Counted from the first letter of the stretch, positions 18,202-29,289 are shown. The stretch: 64,000 bases of DNA from Gottfriedia acidiceleris (GCF_002128425.1 NZ_NESS01000008.1:117063-181062); one strand, 5' to 3'. The notes: generated from the sequence alone by a model not told the origin. Translations and numbers: made by a program.

Positions 18202-18963
18202 ATGAAACTATCAGGAAATACAATCCTTATTACAGGTGGAAGTTCCGGGATCGGTTTAGCTTTTGCAGAACGCTTTATAAAATCTGGAAATAAAGTTATC
18301 GTGACTGGACGACGTGAAAATGTACTTAAAAATGCAAAAGAAAAATTTCCAGAGCTTATTACACATGTAAGTGACTTGAACTCTGAATCAGAACGTGTAT
18401 CTTTGTTTGAATGGGTAACAAAGTACTATCCAGAAGTGAACGTGCTAGTGAACAATGCAGGGATTCAACAGCGTTTTAATATCTTAAAATCAGATGCGAA
18501 GAACGATTGGAATTATTTTAATAAAGAAATCACAACCAACATTGAAGCACCTTTTCACCTATCTATGCTGTTTGCTCCATATTTTGCTACAAAAGAAGCG
18601 TCAACGATTATTAATGTTTCATCGGGATTAGCTTTTACTCCATTGGTCATTGCTCCAATCTATTCAGCAACAAAAGCTGCACTCCATTCTTTTACAATGA
18701 GTTTGCGTCACCAACTTTCCGACTCATCTGTGGAAGTAATTGAAATTGCTCCTCCGGCAGTTAATACAGATTTAGGCGGAGCAGGGCTGCATACTCACGG
18801 AGAGCCTTTAGATGAATTCGCAGATGGTATTTTCCAAGGATTGAAAGATGGTAAACAAGAAATTGGATATGGAACTTCGGTAGAGCGACTTCGTATGTCG
18901 CGAGATCAAGTCGATGAACATGTTACAAATATGTACAATATGTTGAAAAATACAATTCAATAA
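18202..18963 (+). CDS. Short-chain dehydrogenase/reductase, DltE-like
   Basis: A 253-residue SDR oxidoreductase. The cofactor motif TGGSSGIG is at residues 14-21, 'NNAG' follows the fourth strand, and the catalytic Ser and Tyr-x-x-x-Lys appear in 'NVSSG' and 'YSATK'. 'VTGRR' after strand 2 suggests NADP(H). The closest remembered protein is DltE, but no dlt operon lies here, so the symbol is not assigned. The ATG at 18202 is chosen because GAGGAG sits 8 bases upstream; the frame extends to 18172 without a ribosome binding site. Confidence 0.85.
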   Translation: MKLSGNTILITGGSSGIGLAFAERFIKSGNKVIVTGRRENVLKNAKEKFPELITHVSDLNSESERVSLFEWVTKYYPEVNVLVNNAGIQQRFNILKSDAKNDWNYFNKEITTNIEAPFHLSMLFAPYFATKEASTIINVSSGLAFTPLVIAPIYSATKAALHSFTMSLRHQLSDSSVEVIEIAPPAVNTDLGGAGLHTHGEPLDEFADGIFQGLKDGKQEIGYGTSVERLRMSRDQVDEHVTNMYNMLKNTIQ

Positions 18964-18995
18964 CCATTTTTTTCAATAGTTTAATATATGAAAAT

Positions 18996-19037
18996 AACAA
19001 AAGGGCAAATTCGTTAATTCGAATTTGTCCTTTTGTT
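18996..19037 (+). terminator. Terminator after the SDR gene
   Basis: An 18-bp stem starting AACAAAAGGGCAAATTCG pairs with its complement except for one G-U pair, with a 6-base loop. The distal arm contains the T-run. Confidence 0.8.
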
Positions 19038-19172
19038 GCTTTGTATTGGCTTTACATTATTCCTTATTCCTGATACCAAACACCGTATAGCATGTTCAAT
19101 GTAAGGGTACGAATAAAAAGGGTACTTGAAAACTGAACAAAATATAAACATTGGAAAAGGAGTGAGAGTGTA

Positions 19173-20891
19173 ATGGATAAAATGAAGAATATAGTCGGTT
19201 CCGATACACATGCTGGAATGGCCCAAAAAACAGTTGGTCAGTTTTTGTTTGATTGCTTGAAGCTAGAGGGCATTACAGAAATTTTCGGCGTCGCAGGGGA
19301 CTATAATTTTTCACTACTTGATACGCTGGAGCGATATAACGGAATCCAGTTTATAGAAGGAAGGAACGAACTAAACGCGGGTTATGCTTCAGATGGTTAC
19401 GCAAGAATCAAGGGGATTTCCGCACTTATTACAACGTTTGGAGTTGGGGAGTTAAACGCATGCAATCCGATAGCCGGAGCCTTTAGTGAGCATGTTCCAA
19501 TCATTCACATTGTTGGTTCGCCAAAAGATAAAGATCAAAAAGAGCACAAGCTGATGCATCACACTCTAATGGACGGGGATTTTAGTGTGTTTCGCAATAT
19601 GTATGAACAGATAACGGCCTATAGTGCGGTGCTAACACCTGAAAACGCTATGATTGAAATTCCATCTGCGATTCGCATAGCTAAAGAAAAGAAACAGCCT
19701 GTCTACCTCGTTGTGGCCGATGATTTAGTGGATAAGCCGATTATGGAGCGAATAGAGCCGAAACCACAGTTACAATCTTCAAATACAAAAACTCTTCAGG
19801 CTGCGGTAAACCATGTTCGTCAGCTGCTTGGATGTGCAAAAAAGCCTTTGATCTTAGTGGATGTAAAAACAATACGGTTTGGCCTTCAAGCTGCAGTTCT
19901 GCAGTTGGCAGACGCTATGAATGTACCAGTTGCGTCCACGATGTTTGGTAAAGGAGCATTCGATGAAACCCATCCTAATTATATAGGAATGTACTTAGGC
20001 TCGTTTGGATGTTCTGAAGTTCAAAGTACTGTAGAAAATGCAGACTGTATCATTGCGATTGGCCTGGTACAAGCGGATACTAACACCGCCAATTATACAG
20101 CAAAACTAAATTCAATGGTAACGATCAATATCCAACCGGACTCAGTCAAGATTGCTGAGGCGGTATATCCGAACGTTCTTGCTACTGACATGCTTGAAGC
20201 AGTACAAAATGTGGGCTATAAAGGGCAAGGATTGCCAGGAAAAGTGTCATTTCAATACGATCAATACAAAGTAAGTACCGATGAACCACTTAAGGCAGCT
20301 GGCTATTATCCAATTTTTCAACGTATGCTGAAAAAAGACGACATTTTGATCGCTGAGATTGGTACACTTTACAATGGAATGGCTGAGGTGAGACTACCGA
20401 GCGACGTTACATATATTGGGCAAGGCGGTTGGGGGTCCATCGGATATGCAACCCCTTCGTCGTTCGGTGCCAGTATCGCAGCTCCAAAACGTCGGGTGTT
20501 GTTGTTTACAGGTGATGGCTCACTACAGCTCACTGCTCAAGAAATCAGCTCAATGCTCTATTACGGCTGTAAACCTATCATCTTCGTCTTAAACAATGAT
20601 GGTTATACGATCGAAAAATATTTAAATGTCAAAACTAAAAATCAAAAATACAATAAAATCCCTAGGTGGTCTTATACTAAGCTGGCTGAAGCATTTGGGG
20701 GCAATGCGTTTACAGCTATTGTCCGTACTTATGGAGAACTTGAACAGGCAATAAACCAAGCTGAAATTGAATGTTTCGAAAGACTTTGTATTATTGAAAT
20801 GATTGCCCAAGACCCATTGGACGCACCAGAAAATATGAAAAAAATGTACAAATATATGGAGAAGCAGGCGATGCAACGCAGTCAAAAATAG
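19173..20891 (+). CDS. Thiamine-diphosphate-dependent 2-oxoacid decarboxylase (pyruvate/indolepyruvate type)
   Basis: A 572-residue enzyme of the pyruvate/indolepyruvate decarboxylase family, which converts 2-oxoacids to aldehydes. It has the catalytic Glu66 in 'NELNAGYASDGYA', the His129-His130 pair in 'LMHHTLMDGDF' that separates decarboxylases from acetolactate synthases, and the thiamine-diphosphate motif 'GDGSL...LNNDGYTIE' near the C-terminus. GGAG lies 11 bases before the ATG. Base composition is visibly richer in G and C than its neighbours over long stretches (for example 20380-20520), which suggests acquisition from another lineage. Substrate could be pyruvate, indolepyruvate or a branched-chain oxoacid. 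Confidence 0.88.
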   Translation: MDKMKNIVGSDTHAGMAQKTVGQFLFDCLKLEGITEIFGVAGDYNFSLLDTLERYNGIQFIEGRNELNAGYASDGYARIKGISALITTFGVGELNACNPIAGAFSEHVPIIHIVGSPKDKDQKEHKLMHHTLMDGDFSVFRNMYEQITAYSAVLTPENAMIEIPSAIRIAKEKKQPVYLVVADDLVDKPIMERIEPKPQLQSSNTKTLQAAVNHVRQLLGCAKKPLILVDVKTIRFGLQAAVLQLADAMNVPVASTMFGKGAFDETHPNYIGMYLGSFGCSEVQSTVENADCIIAIGLVQADTNTANYTAKLNSMVTINIQPDSVKIAEAVYPNVLATDMLEAVQNVGYKGQGLPGKVSFQYDQYKVSTDEPLKAAGYYPIFQRMLKKDDILIAEIGTLYNGMAEVRLPSDVTYIGQGGWGSIGYATPSSFGASIAAPKRRVLLFTGDGSLQLTAQEISSMLYYGCKPIIFVLNNDGYTIEKYLNVKTKNQKYNKIPRWSYTKLAEAFGGNAFTAIVRTYGELEQAINQAEIECFERLCIIEMIAQDPLDAPENMKKMYKYMEKQAMQRSQK

Positions 20892-20907
20892 TTAGTATAT
20901 ATATATA

Positions 20908-20940
20908 AAGTTGGAAACGATAAAAAGTTGATTCCAACTT
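20908..20940 (+). terminator. Terminator after the decarboxylase gene
   Basis: AAGTTGGAA pairs with TTCCAACTT around a loop, followed by TTTTTGA. Confidence 0.8.
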
Positions 20941-21201
20941 TTTTTGATGTCCTTTATATTTCTCTTGGCTAGTTGTTCAAATAATCGAGTGATGAAAACT
21001 TTAATTTGCTTCCCTTATAATTGGTATGAAATTTAGTATGATTTTTCTCTTGACTTGAAATCCATTTCATAAATTAGATTGAAAGTAAGCCGATTTGTGT
21101 TTAATTAATAAAAGATTATATATTTAAGCAATAAACAATTAAATTTGTAAGGATCTTTCTAGTTTGAATGAGGAAGGGAAAATATATGTTGGAGGTGTGT
21201 G

Positions 21202-22149
21202 ATGACAAATATTAACGATATTGCAAGATTAGCAGGCGTTTCTGTCTCTACTGTTTCGAGGGTCCTTAACAATTATAAGTACGTTGCTAGTGATAAACGA
21301 GAGGCAGTGCTTAAAGTTATTGAAGAAATGAACTATACACCAAATAAAAATGCAATTGATTTAATACGAGGAGAAACAAGGACAATAGGTGTTATTCTCC
21401 CATATAACAACAATCCAGCATTTGATCAAATTTTAAACGGTATACTGAACAAGGCATTAGAGAAAGATTTTTTGATAACGGTACTTCCTTCAAACTATCA
21501 TAAAGAAAAAGAACTAGAGTATTTACAAAAATTAAAAAGCAAGCTGTATGATGGCATCATTATCACTTCACGAGCAAATGATTGGGAGACAATCATTCCG
21601 TTTAGCGAATATGGTTCAATCATAGCTTGTGAATATACGCAATACAAGGAAATTGGATGTTCCTATATGGACCGCTATTCTTCGTATGTAGATGCCTTTC
21701 AATTATTGAAAAACAAAGGACACGATGTGGTAGCATTCACAACAGCTAGGCTAGAAAGCAACAGCACGAATCAAATGATAGCTGCTTATACAAAGATATT
21801 TGGTGAACTTCAACCTGAATACCATCTATCTGAATGCCATTGTTTAGAAGACGGTTATGAAGCAGCAAGAAAATTTCTTGATTTACAAAAAAAGCCAACA
21901 GCTATTTATGCAAATGGAGATGAAGTGGCTGGTGGAATGTATATATTCGCAAAATCGCAACAATTGAAAATTCCCACGGATTTAGCAATCATTGGTCAAG
22001 AAAATCAACCAATTGGTATCGGTATGGGAATTTCTACAGTGGATCACCAATTAACGAAAGTCGGTGAACAAGCTTGTAGCCTTGTAATAAAGAAATCTAG
22101 AGAAAAAGTTAAAATACCTTATCGCATTGTAGAAAGAGATTCTGTTTAA
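21202..22149 (+). CDS. LacI-family transcriptional regulator
   Basis: A 315-residue regulator with the LacI helix-turn-helix at the very N-terminus (INDIARLAGVSVSTVSRVLN) and a sugar-binding-protein-like effector domain ('RTIGVILPYNNNPAFDQILNGI', 'YDGIIITSR', 'IYANGDEVA'). GGAGG lies 8-9 bases before the ATG at 21202; the in-frame GTG at 21199 is an alternative. The next gene encodes a HAD phosphatase 75 bases downstream on the same strand and may be co-transcribed. The target is unknown. Confidence 0.9.
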   Translation: MTNINDIARLAGVSVSTVSRVLNNYKYVASDKREAVLKVIEEMNYTPNKNAIDLIRGETRTIGVILPYNNNPAFDQILNGILNKALEKDFLITVLPSNYHKEKELEYLQKLKSKLYDGIIITSRANDWETIIPFSEYGSIIACEYTQYKEIGCSYMDRYSSYVDAFQLLKNKGHDVVAFTTARLESNSTNQMIAAYTKIFGELQPEYHLSECHCLEDGYEAARKFLDLQKKPTAIYANGDEVAGGMYIFAKSQQLKIPTDLAIIGQENQPIGIGMGISTVDHQLTKVGEQACSLVIKKSREKVKIPYRIVERDSV

Positions 22150-22224
22150 AGCTTCATTATAAGAAAAGGGCAAGTATTTGATAATCAAAGATAAAAAAAA
22201 TTTAGAAAAATGTGGGGAAAGAAA

Positions 22225-22995
22225 ATGAGTAAAAAATTTATTGTTTTTGACATTGATGGAACATTACTAACAACTGAAATGAAATTTTTAGACAGTACGA
22301 AACAAGCTTTGGTTTCTCTTAAAGAAAATGGACATGAGATCGTGATCGCGACAGGAAGAGACTACACTTCTGCAATATCTATCGTCGACGAACTCGAAAT
22401 TGATACTTATGTTTTATGCAATGGTTCAGTAGGGTATGTCCGTCATGAAATAGCGCATGAGGAAATATTTTCAAAGGAATCTATTATGAAGCTAATTAAA
22501 ATTGCGAAGGAAAACAATGACCAGATTGTGTTTCAAACATTGAACGGATTAAAAAGACATTTTGAAGTACCAGGAGAGTCATTAACGAAAGCCTACGAAA
22601 GTCTAGGGTTGATTATCCCTGACTTTGATGAAATGTATTGGAAAGAAAACTCCATTATTCAAGCAATGCTTTTTTGTAAGACTGAAGATCTTCAAAAATA
22701 TGATATCCACGAATTCCGATATGTAAGTTGGCATAAATATGGTTCAGATGTCATCCCTAAAGAAGGTTCGAAAGCAAAAACAATTTTGAAAATCGCTAAA
22801 GAAAATGGATTTAAGCGAGAAGATATCGTCTTTTTCGGAGATGGAATGAACGACATAGAACTAATGGAAATTTCAGGAATAGGCGTTGCAATGGGGAATG
22901 CTGAAACTGCGGTTAAAGAGAAAGCTAATATAATCACAGATAGTTGCAATGAACATGGAATTTATAATGCTCTTAAGAAAATGTTATTAATCTAG
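22225..22995 (+). CDS. HAD-superfamily hydrolase, Cof type
   Basis: A 256-residue haloacid-dehalogenase-like phosphatase of the Cof/YidA type. Motif I is 'FDIDGTLL' (residues about 7-14), motif II 'ATGRDY', and motif IV 'FFGDGMNDIELME' near residue 210, with a C2-type cap domain between. Members dephosphorylate sugar phosphates or flavin/pyridoxal phosphates. GGGGAAAG precedes the ATG at 22225; the upstream in-frame ATG at 22210 lacks a site. It follows a LacI regulator, hinting at a sugar-phosphate substrate. Confidence 0.88.
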   Translation: MSKKFIVFDIDGTLLTTEMKFLDSTKQALVSLKENGHEIVIATGRDYTSAISIVDELEIDTYVLCNGSVGYVRHEIAHEEIFSKESIMKLIKIAKENNDQIVFQTLNGLKRHFEVPGESLTKAYESLGLIIPDFDEMYWKENSIIQAMLFCKTEDLQKYDIHEFRYVSWHKYGSDVIPKEGSKAKTILKIAKENGFKREDIVFFGDGMNDIELMEISGIGVAMGNAETAVKEKANIITDSCNEHGIYNALKKMLLI

Positions 22996-23178
22996 CAAGT
23001 GAAAGAATAAGATTAACATTGATAAGCATGAACACTTTATGAACTCGGACAAATATTATAATAAAGGCTAAATGTATGATTTTGAGGCCTCTTTTTTTAT
23101 GTTCTGTGTATTTCTATGTTCATTATCACCCTAGACAAAACGAAGCATTTGTACATCTCATTAAATCAAAAAAAGAGC

Positions 23179-23202
23179 CTCATAAGAATTTTCACTTATG
23201 AG
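23179..23202 (-). terminator. Terminator of the neutral protease gene
   Basis: On the minus strand CTCATAAG pairs with CTTATGAG, followed by GCTCTTTTTTTG. It lies about 30 bases past the protease stop. Confidence 0.8.
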
Positions 23203-23233
23203 ACTTCCTTTTCATTATTTAGGTAATTAAATT

Positions 23234-24973
<1,740 letters not shown>

Positions 24974-25208
24974 TCATTTACAAAACTAGTTTATCAAACT
25001 ACAAAATTCGTCATTTTTTGCATTTTGCAAGAAAAAAATAAGCGGAAATATCGAAGGAAAATTTGTTCTGAATATTTAAAATAGTTAAAAAGAATCAATT
25101 TTAGTTAAAAATTGGTAAAAAACAATCGAATTATATTAAGAATGTTTATATTTTTGGTTAATATTAACCCAAATAACTGGAGTTTAATGAGAGAAAAAGC
25201 AATGATTT

Positions 25209-25802
25209 TATTATTTTAGTAAATCATTTATTTCGTATTTAATTAAGAGGTACGCACAAACATCAGCAAATTTTAACTTCGACAAATTTAGCAAGCTTAG
25301 TGAACAAATTTTATCTGACCTAGAGTTGTTAAAAACTTATTACCAAGAAATATTAAATTTATTAGCAAATGTAGCCTCAAATCAAGATGAGTCCGTAAGT
25401 GAATATACTACAGGACAACTATCTACTTATTTTGGTGTAAGTGTTACGACCATAAATAACTGGTTTAACGATGGACGATTTATTAGCTATAAAAGAAAAA
25501 AACAAATGAACGAGCTAAGATAAAAGGAAATACTCTTTGGAAAACAAGGGCTGGGAAAGTCTATCCGGTTAAGAAATTGTGATGCTAACGGAAATATTAT
25601 TATCAAGTATCATTCAGAACCACACCATGATTTAAAATATCAAACTGAAACGGAACCTTTTCATATGCACGTAAAAGTGAATGAATTAGATTTAGCAGCA
25701 TCCAAAAGACTCCCTCAACCAAAACAATTAAGAGCAATTGATGATATTTTAATTAATATCGTTAATGGAAAACATTTAAATTACGTCTTTATTAAAGAAT
25801 AA
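25209..25802 (+). pseudogene. Decayed DNA-binding protein gene with a second coding remnant
   Basis: A frame open from about 25209 to 25523 encodes 'QLSTYFGVSVTTINNWFNDGRFI', an excisionase/MerR-like helix-turn-helix. A TTG at 25326 is the only usable start and has no ribosome binding site. The natural continuation of such a domain (AKIKGNTLWKTRAGKVYPVKKL) is found one frame over just before the stop, indicating a frameshift near 25510. After the stop the original frame is open again from 25524 to 25802 and reads 'GNIIIKYHSEPHHDL' and 'ASKRLPQPKQLRAIDDIL', which is protein-like but not recognised. I read the stretch as one or two dead genes. Confidence 0.5.
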
Positions 25803-25883
25803 TTTGTGACAGCCATAGATAAGTATAAAATCACCATGAAATTACCAAAATAAATAGAAAAAGCTAGTCAAAGGGTGATTAAT

Positions 25884-26066
25884 TTGAGTATCGAATTCCA
25901 AGTCGGAAAAGATTACGAAAATGGTTCAATTAAAGACGTTTTACACGATTTAGGTTTTCAAGAAGATGGTAGAGAATTTAAAAAAGACGGAAAGAGATTT
26001 AGTTATGAAGGATGCGATAAGTATCAGAGCTATGTCTTTTCTGTGACGATGAATCAATTAAATTAA
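25884..26066 (+). CDS. Small protein of unknown function
   Basis: About 60 residues, hydrophilic, with the repeated pattern 'DLGFQEDGREFKKDGKRFSYEGCDKY'. I do not recognise it. The TTG at 25884 is spaced correctly from AAAGGGTG; a GTG at 25875 overlaps that motif. It ends just before a hairpin terminator and sits among decayed genes, so it may itself be a remnant. Confidence 0.45.
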   Translation: MSIEFQVGKDYENGSIKDVLHDLGFQEDGREFKKDGKRFSYEGCDKYQSYVFSVTMNQLN

Positions 26067-26076
26067 AGAATTTACT

Positions 26077-26105
26077 AAAGACCTTCCATTATGGAAAGGT
26101 CTTTT
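26077..26105 (+). terminator. Terminator after the small gene at 25.9 kb
   Basis: AAAGACCTTCC pairs with GGAAAGGTCTTT with one bulge, followed by TGTTTTTT. Confidence 0.7.
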
Positions 26106-26292
26106 GTTTTTTCCTGAAAATTTATGAAATCTAATTGCAGCACTTGAAAACGTAAAAGCAAATGGCACGTAAAATAGTCGATCAATAATAAAAAAAAAGT
26201 TTTGATGACTAATTTGGGGAGTGCATTGTACTTTACTTTTTTCTCCTAGTACGAATGAATCTTGAAGTATCAAACAAATAAAACTTTAGAGG

Positions 26293-26372
26293 TATAATTA
26301 GTAAACATGCAAAATAGAATGATAGAAAGAACTAGTCCTAAGTAGGTTTTAATAATAGGACTAGTTCTTTTT
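26293..26372 (+). ncRNA. Possible short leader RNA or attenuator
   Basis: A TATAAT box (26293-26298) is followed 29 bases on by a perfect 14-bp hairpin (AAGAACTAGTCCTA, 26327-26340, with its complement at 26356-26369) and a T-run. A transcript from this promoter would be about 65 nt, ending 40 bases before the gene at 26412. No clear -35 box is seen. The rest of the 345-base gene-free stretch (26067-26411) shows nothing. Confidence 0.4.
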
Positions 26373-26411
26373 ACGAAAAAACGTTGTTCTATACAAGTAG
26401 GAGGGGCAATT

Positions 26412-26642
26412 ATGAACTTTACAGATTATCTAATAAATGTAAAAAAACTAAATGAAGTAAAAGCGAGTCAATATAATCATAGACTTTCAACTTTAAAAAA
26501 ATATAGAATTTATAACAATGAAAAAGTATTAAGTGTTCATATGCTAAAGAGGATTAAAAGTCTTTCTAAAGACACAACAAAACAATATTTAAGGACTATT
26601 AATTATCATATTGAATTTTTGAATGATAATTATAGGATGTAA
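26412..26642 (+). CDS. Small basic protein, possibly a recombinase core-binding-like fragment
   Basis: A 76-residue, lysine/arginine-rich protein (calculated from visible composition). 'SQYNHRLSTLKKYRI' and 'DTTKQYLRTINYHIEFLN' resemble the helical SAM-like core-binding domain of tyrosine recombinases, but no catalytic domain follows. GGAGGGG lies 7 bases before the ATG, so it is probably translated. The function is unknown. It could be a stand-alone DNA-binding protein or the residue of a lost integrase. Confidence 0.5.
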   Translation: MNFTDYLINVKKLNEVKASQYNHRLSTLKKYRIYNNEKVLSVHMLKRIKSLSKDTTKQYLRTINYHIEFLNDNYRM

Positions 26643-26770
26643 TAAATGTTCATTACTTCTATACTTAGTTTAATTGCGAAAAATAATGTTTGAAAGGACA
26701 CTCTATAGGATAAAATCCTGATAGATTGTCTTTTTTTATTGAACAGTTATTGAAGGGAATGAGAGTAAAC

Positions 26771-27277
26771 GTGAAGAATTTTTATAGAGTTAGTATATTA
26801 TTTTTTGTAATGTTATTAATAATGTCAGGATGTAATGGGACTACAATTAATACGACTAAAAATATAGATGAGACAAAGGTGGCGAAGGATACAATGAACC
26901 CTTCTTTTTATGTAGATCCATCAATTGATTTTTCAACTAACCAAATGACTTCAATTATTATTGAATTCAAAACAAAGCCTGCTGTAGTGGCAGTTAAGGA
27001 AGCCGAAGCTGTGGGAGAACAACTTTCATTGGAAGAAGCGAAAAAGCAAGTAGAAGAAAGTCATGCAAAATTCCAAGAAGAATTAAAAACTCTTCTAGAG
27101 GATCAACATGTACCTTATAAGATTAGACATGTTTACAAGACTGCTCTGAATGGTGTATCAATGGAAATACCCGGAAAAGATATTAAACGATTATCACAAT
27201 CTACAGTAATTGCAAAAATCTATCCAAACAAAAAAGTTCATATCATGCCTCCAGTTACACCATATAATCAAAAGTAA
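26771..27277 (+). CDS. Lipoprotein consisting of a subtilase (Vpr-type) propeptide/inhibitor I9 domain
   Basis: A 168-residue protein. The signal MKNFYRVSILFFVMLLIMSGC has a lipobox (IMSGC), predicting attachment to the outer membrane leaflet of the cell membrane. The rest resembles the inhibitor I9 propeptide of minor extracellular protease Vpr: 'SIIIEFKTKPAVVAVKEAE', 'LEEAKKQVEESHAKFQEELK', 'YKTALNGVSMEIPGKDIKRL' and 'IYPNKKVHIMPPVTPY'. It stops where the catalytic subtilisin domain would begin, and no such domain follows. GTG at 26771 is chosen because GAAGGGA precedes it. It may be a membrane-anchored protease inhibitor or folding helper, or a truncated protease gene with a new lipoprotein signal. 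Confidence 0.7.
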   Translation: MKNFYRVSILFFVMLLIMSGCNGTTINTTKNIDETKVAKDTMNPSFYVDPSIDFSTNQMTSIIIEFKTKPAVVAVKEAEAVGEQLSLEEAKKQVEESHAKFQEELKTLLEDQHVPYKIRHVYKTALNGVSMEIPGKDIKRLSQSTVIAKIYPNKKVHIMPPVTPYNQK

Positions 27278-27509
27278 AATTGAGAAGAAAAAGAAGTTTG
27301 TAGGGAGATTTATTAAAAGTAGGGGAATTGGACAAAAAGTGATTTAGTAAAGGAAGGCTATTTTTTAATTTATTGATTTCATTTAGACTACTATAGTGTA
27401 GTCTTTTTGTTATTCTATAAATTTTGAATTTTTAATAGTTTTTATTCTACAAAAACAAAATAAATTTGCTATTATGATATAAAAAAGCTAGAAGTGAAGG
27501 TGAAACACG

Positions 27510-28979
27510 ATGGAAATTCATTTAGTTGCAAAAGATGAGTTAGAAGCTTCAGGGATTCGGTGGGTCGTGGAATCGCACTTTACTGGTATTAACCTTGTTT
27601 CTTGGAAAACGATGGGAGAATTTGAAAAAGCTATTCAAAAACAACAGCCAGACCTTGTAATATTTGATATGGATCATTGGAAAAATGAGAGTGAAAGATT
27701 TGGTGAATTAATCCAAAAGTTTTCAATTCGTTGGTTAGGTATTTCATCTGAGCGAATATTTCAAACTGCCTATCTTGCATTACAGTATCGAGCGGAGGAT
27801 GTATTATTTCGCCCATTTTCTCCTACTGATTTAATTAAGCATATTCAACAATTACGCTATCAAATTCGTAATAATGTAAGTTCCTTTACTAGAAACATAA
27901 ATGAAGAAATAAGCTCACTTAATATAGATTATCCTGACCTTTTTTTGAATGAACGAATGTATGAAGGTCCAATTACGATGGTTGCATTTTTGACACCAAA
28001 TTCAGGGACACTTCCTTTTGTCTATAAAGCATTAGAACGAAATCCTTTTACCGGGAAAAATCGTTTATTCGTAGGATCTGACTTTATTTTATGTGTACAT
28101 GAAGCAGATGAAGAAGTGTTATTGCAGGACGAATATAATGCATTTCTTGCTCGTTGGAAAGAAATGATGGATGAACCACTTGCAATCGTAATGAAAGTAG
28201 GATCTATGGAAGAAACATTAAAAGATATTTTTGAACAAACACTTCAGCTAACACGAAGAATCTTCTTTGAAGGTTATGATATTATTTTGGCTGAAAATGA
28301 ACCAATGCCATATCAAGAAAAGGATCCATTCCTTACACCTCTTGAGCAACGCCACTGGATTGAAATGCTAGAAAGAAGAGATGCAAAAGCAATTCGAGAC
28401 TGGATGGAACGGGAATTTTTAACCTTTCAGCAGCCTTACCCAGATCCAGAAATTGTTCGAATCCGATTAACAAGTGTACTTGCACAAATAAGAAGATATA
28501 TGAAGTCTAATAATCTTCAAAATGCATTATGGGAAGGTACTTATTATGATATTTTCCAAAAAATTGTACATGGACCGATCATTTATCAAATTGTTCAAGA
28601 ATTGCTTGATTTTACAACAAATCTATTGCTACAAGGGCATGATTCACAGAAAGAAGGCCATCGTACATTAGTTGAGAAAACAAGAGAGTTAATTGAATCA
28701 AATTATTGGGATGCCGGATGGAGTTTAACGGAATGTGCTGATGCACTTCGGATTAATAAAAGTACACTAAGCCGTCGCTTTGCGGCCGAATCAAATCAAT
28801 CGTTTAGAGAGACGCTCCATGAAGTGCGAATTAGAGAAGCAAAACGATTATTAGATGAAACAGACATACCACTAGATGAAATTTCAAGATTAATTGGTTA
28901 TTCTCATCAATCATATTTTAATGCAAAGTTCAAACAGCTTGAGGGGTGTACTCCTTTAGTTTATCGATCTGGGTTGTAG
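27510..28979 (+). CDS. AraC-family regulator with an atypical receiver-like N-terminal domain
   Basis: A 489-residue regulator. The N-terminal 120 residues resemble a response-regulator receiver ('DLVIFDMDHW', 'EDVLFRPFSPTDLIKHI') but the conserved lysine before proline is arginine, so phosphorylation is doubtful. A central region of about 250 residues is unassigned. The C-terminal 100 residues form an AraC double helix-turn-helix ('WSLTECADALRINKSTLSRRFAAE' and 'EISRLIGYSHQSYFNAKFKQLEGCTP'). The arrangement is like YesN-type regulators. No sensor kinase gene is adjacent. It appears monocistronic. Confidence 0.82.
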   Translation: MEIHLVAKDELEASGIRWVVESHFTGINLVSWKTMGEFEKAIQKQQPDLVIFDMDHWKNESERFGELIQKFSIRWLGISSERIFQTAYLALQYRAEDVLFRPFSPTDLIKHIQQLRYQIRNNVSSFTRNINEEISSLNIDYPDLFLNERMYEGPITMVAFLTPNSGTLPFVYKALERNPFTGKNRLFVGSDFILCVHEADEEVLLQDEYNAFLARWKEMMDEPLAIVMKVGSMEETLKDIFEQTLQLTRRIFFEGYDIILAENEPMPYQEKDPFLTPLEQRHWIEMLERRDAKAIRDWMEREFLTFQQPYPDPEIVRIRLTSVLAQIRRYMKSNNLQNALWEGTYYDIFQKIVHGPIIYQIVQELLDFTTNLLLQGHDSQKEGHRTLVEKTRELIESNYWDAGWSLTECADALRINKSTLSRRFAAESNQSFRETLHEVRIREAKRLLDETDIPLDEISRLIGYSHQSYFNAKFKQLEGCTPLVYRSGL

Positions 28980-29097
28980 GAAGTGGTTTCAAACGCTAAT
29001 GTATTCCATCAAATGACTGCTATTTCTATAGTAGTCATTTTTGATATTAGTAATAATGTAACTGTCATAAAATTAAGTTTGTTAAACAACATAGAAT

Positions 29098-29214
29098 AGC
29101 GGATTATCAATTAAGGAGTTTAAAGATGCTTTAAAAAATGATGGTAACTTACAAGGTTATTTATTTTAGTGTAATTGCAGCAAAAAGCATCGTCTTCATA
29201 TTGATGGATCATAA
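29098..29214 (+). pseudogene. Remnant of a CbrC-family (UPF0167) gene
   Basis: One frame reads 'EFKDALKNDGNLQGYLF', a TAG stop, then 'CNCSKKHRLHIDGS' and a second stop. This matches the C-terminal pattern of CbrC-family proteins (GYLFKCLHCGKH..). A single base change (AAG to TAG) would account for the stop, and the N-terminal part is absent. It occupies the otherwise gene-free 310 bases before the DinB gene; a hairpin at about 29012-29042 ends the AraC-type gene. Confidence 0.5.
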
Positions 29215-29289
29215 TTACCTTTTTTCTATTGACTAATTATTATAAAATGAAATTTTATGTAGATTAAAAAAATGAAAGGGGTTGCAATT

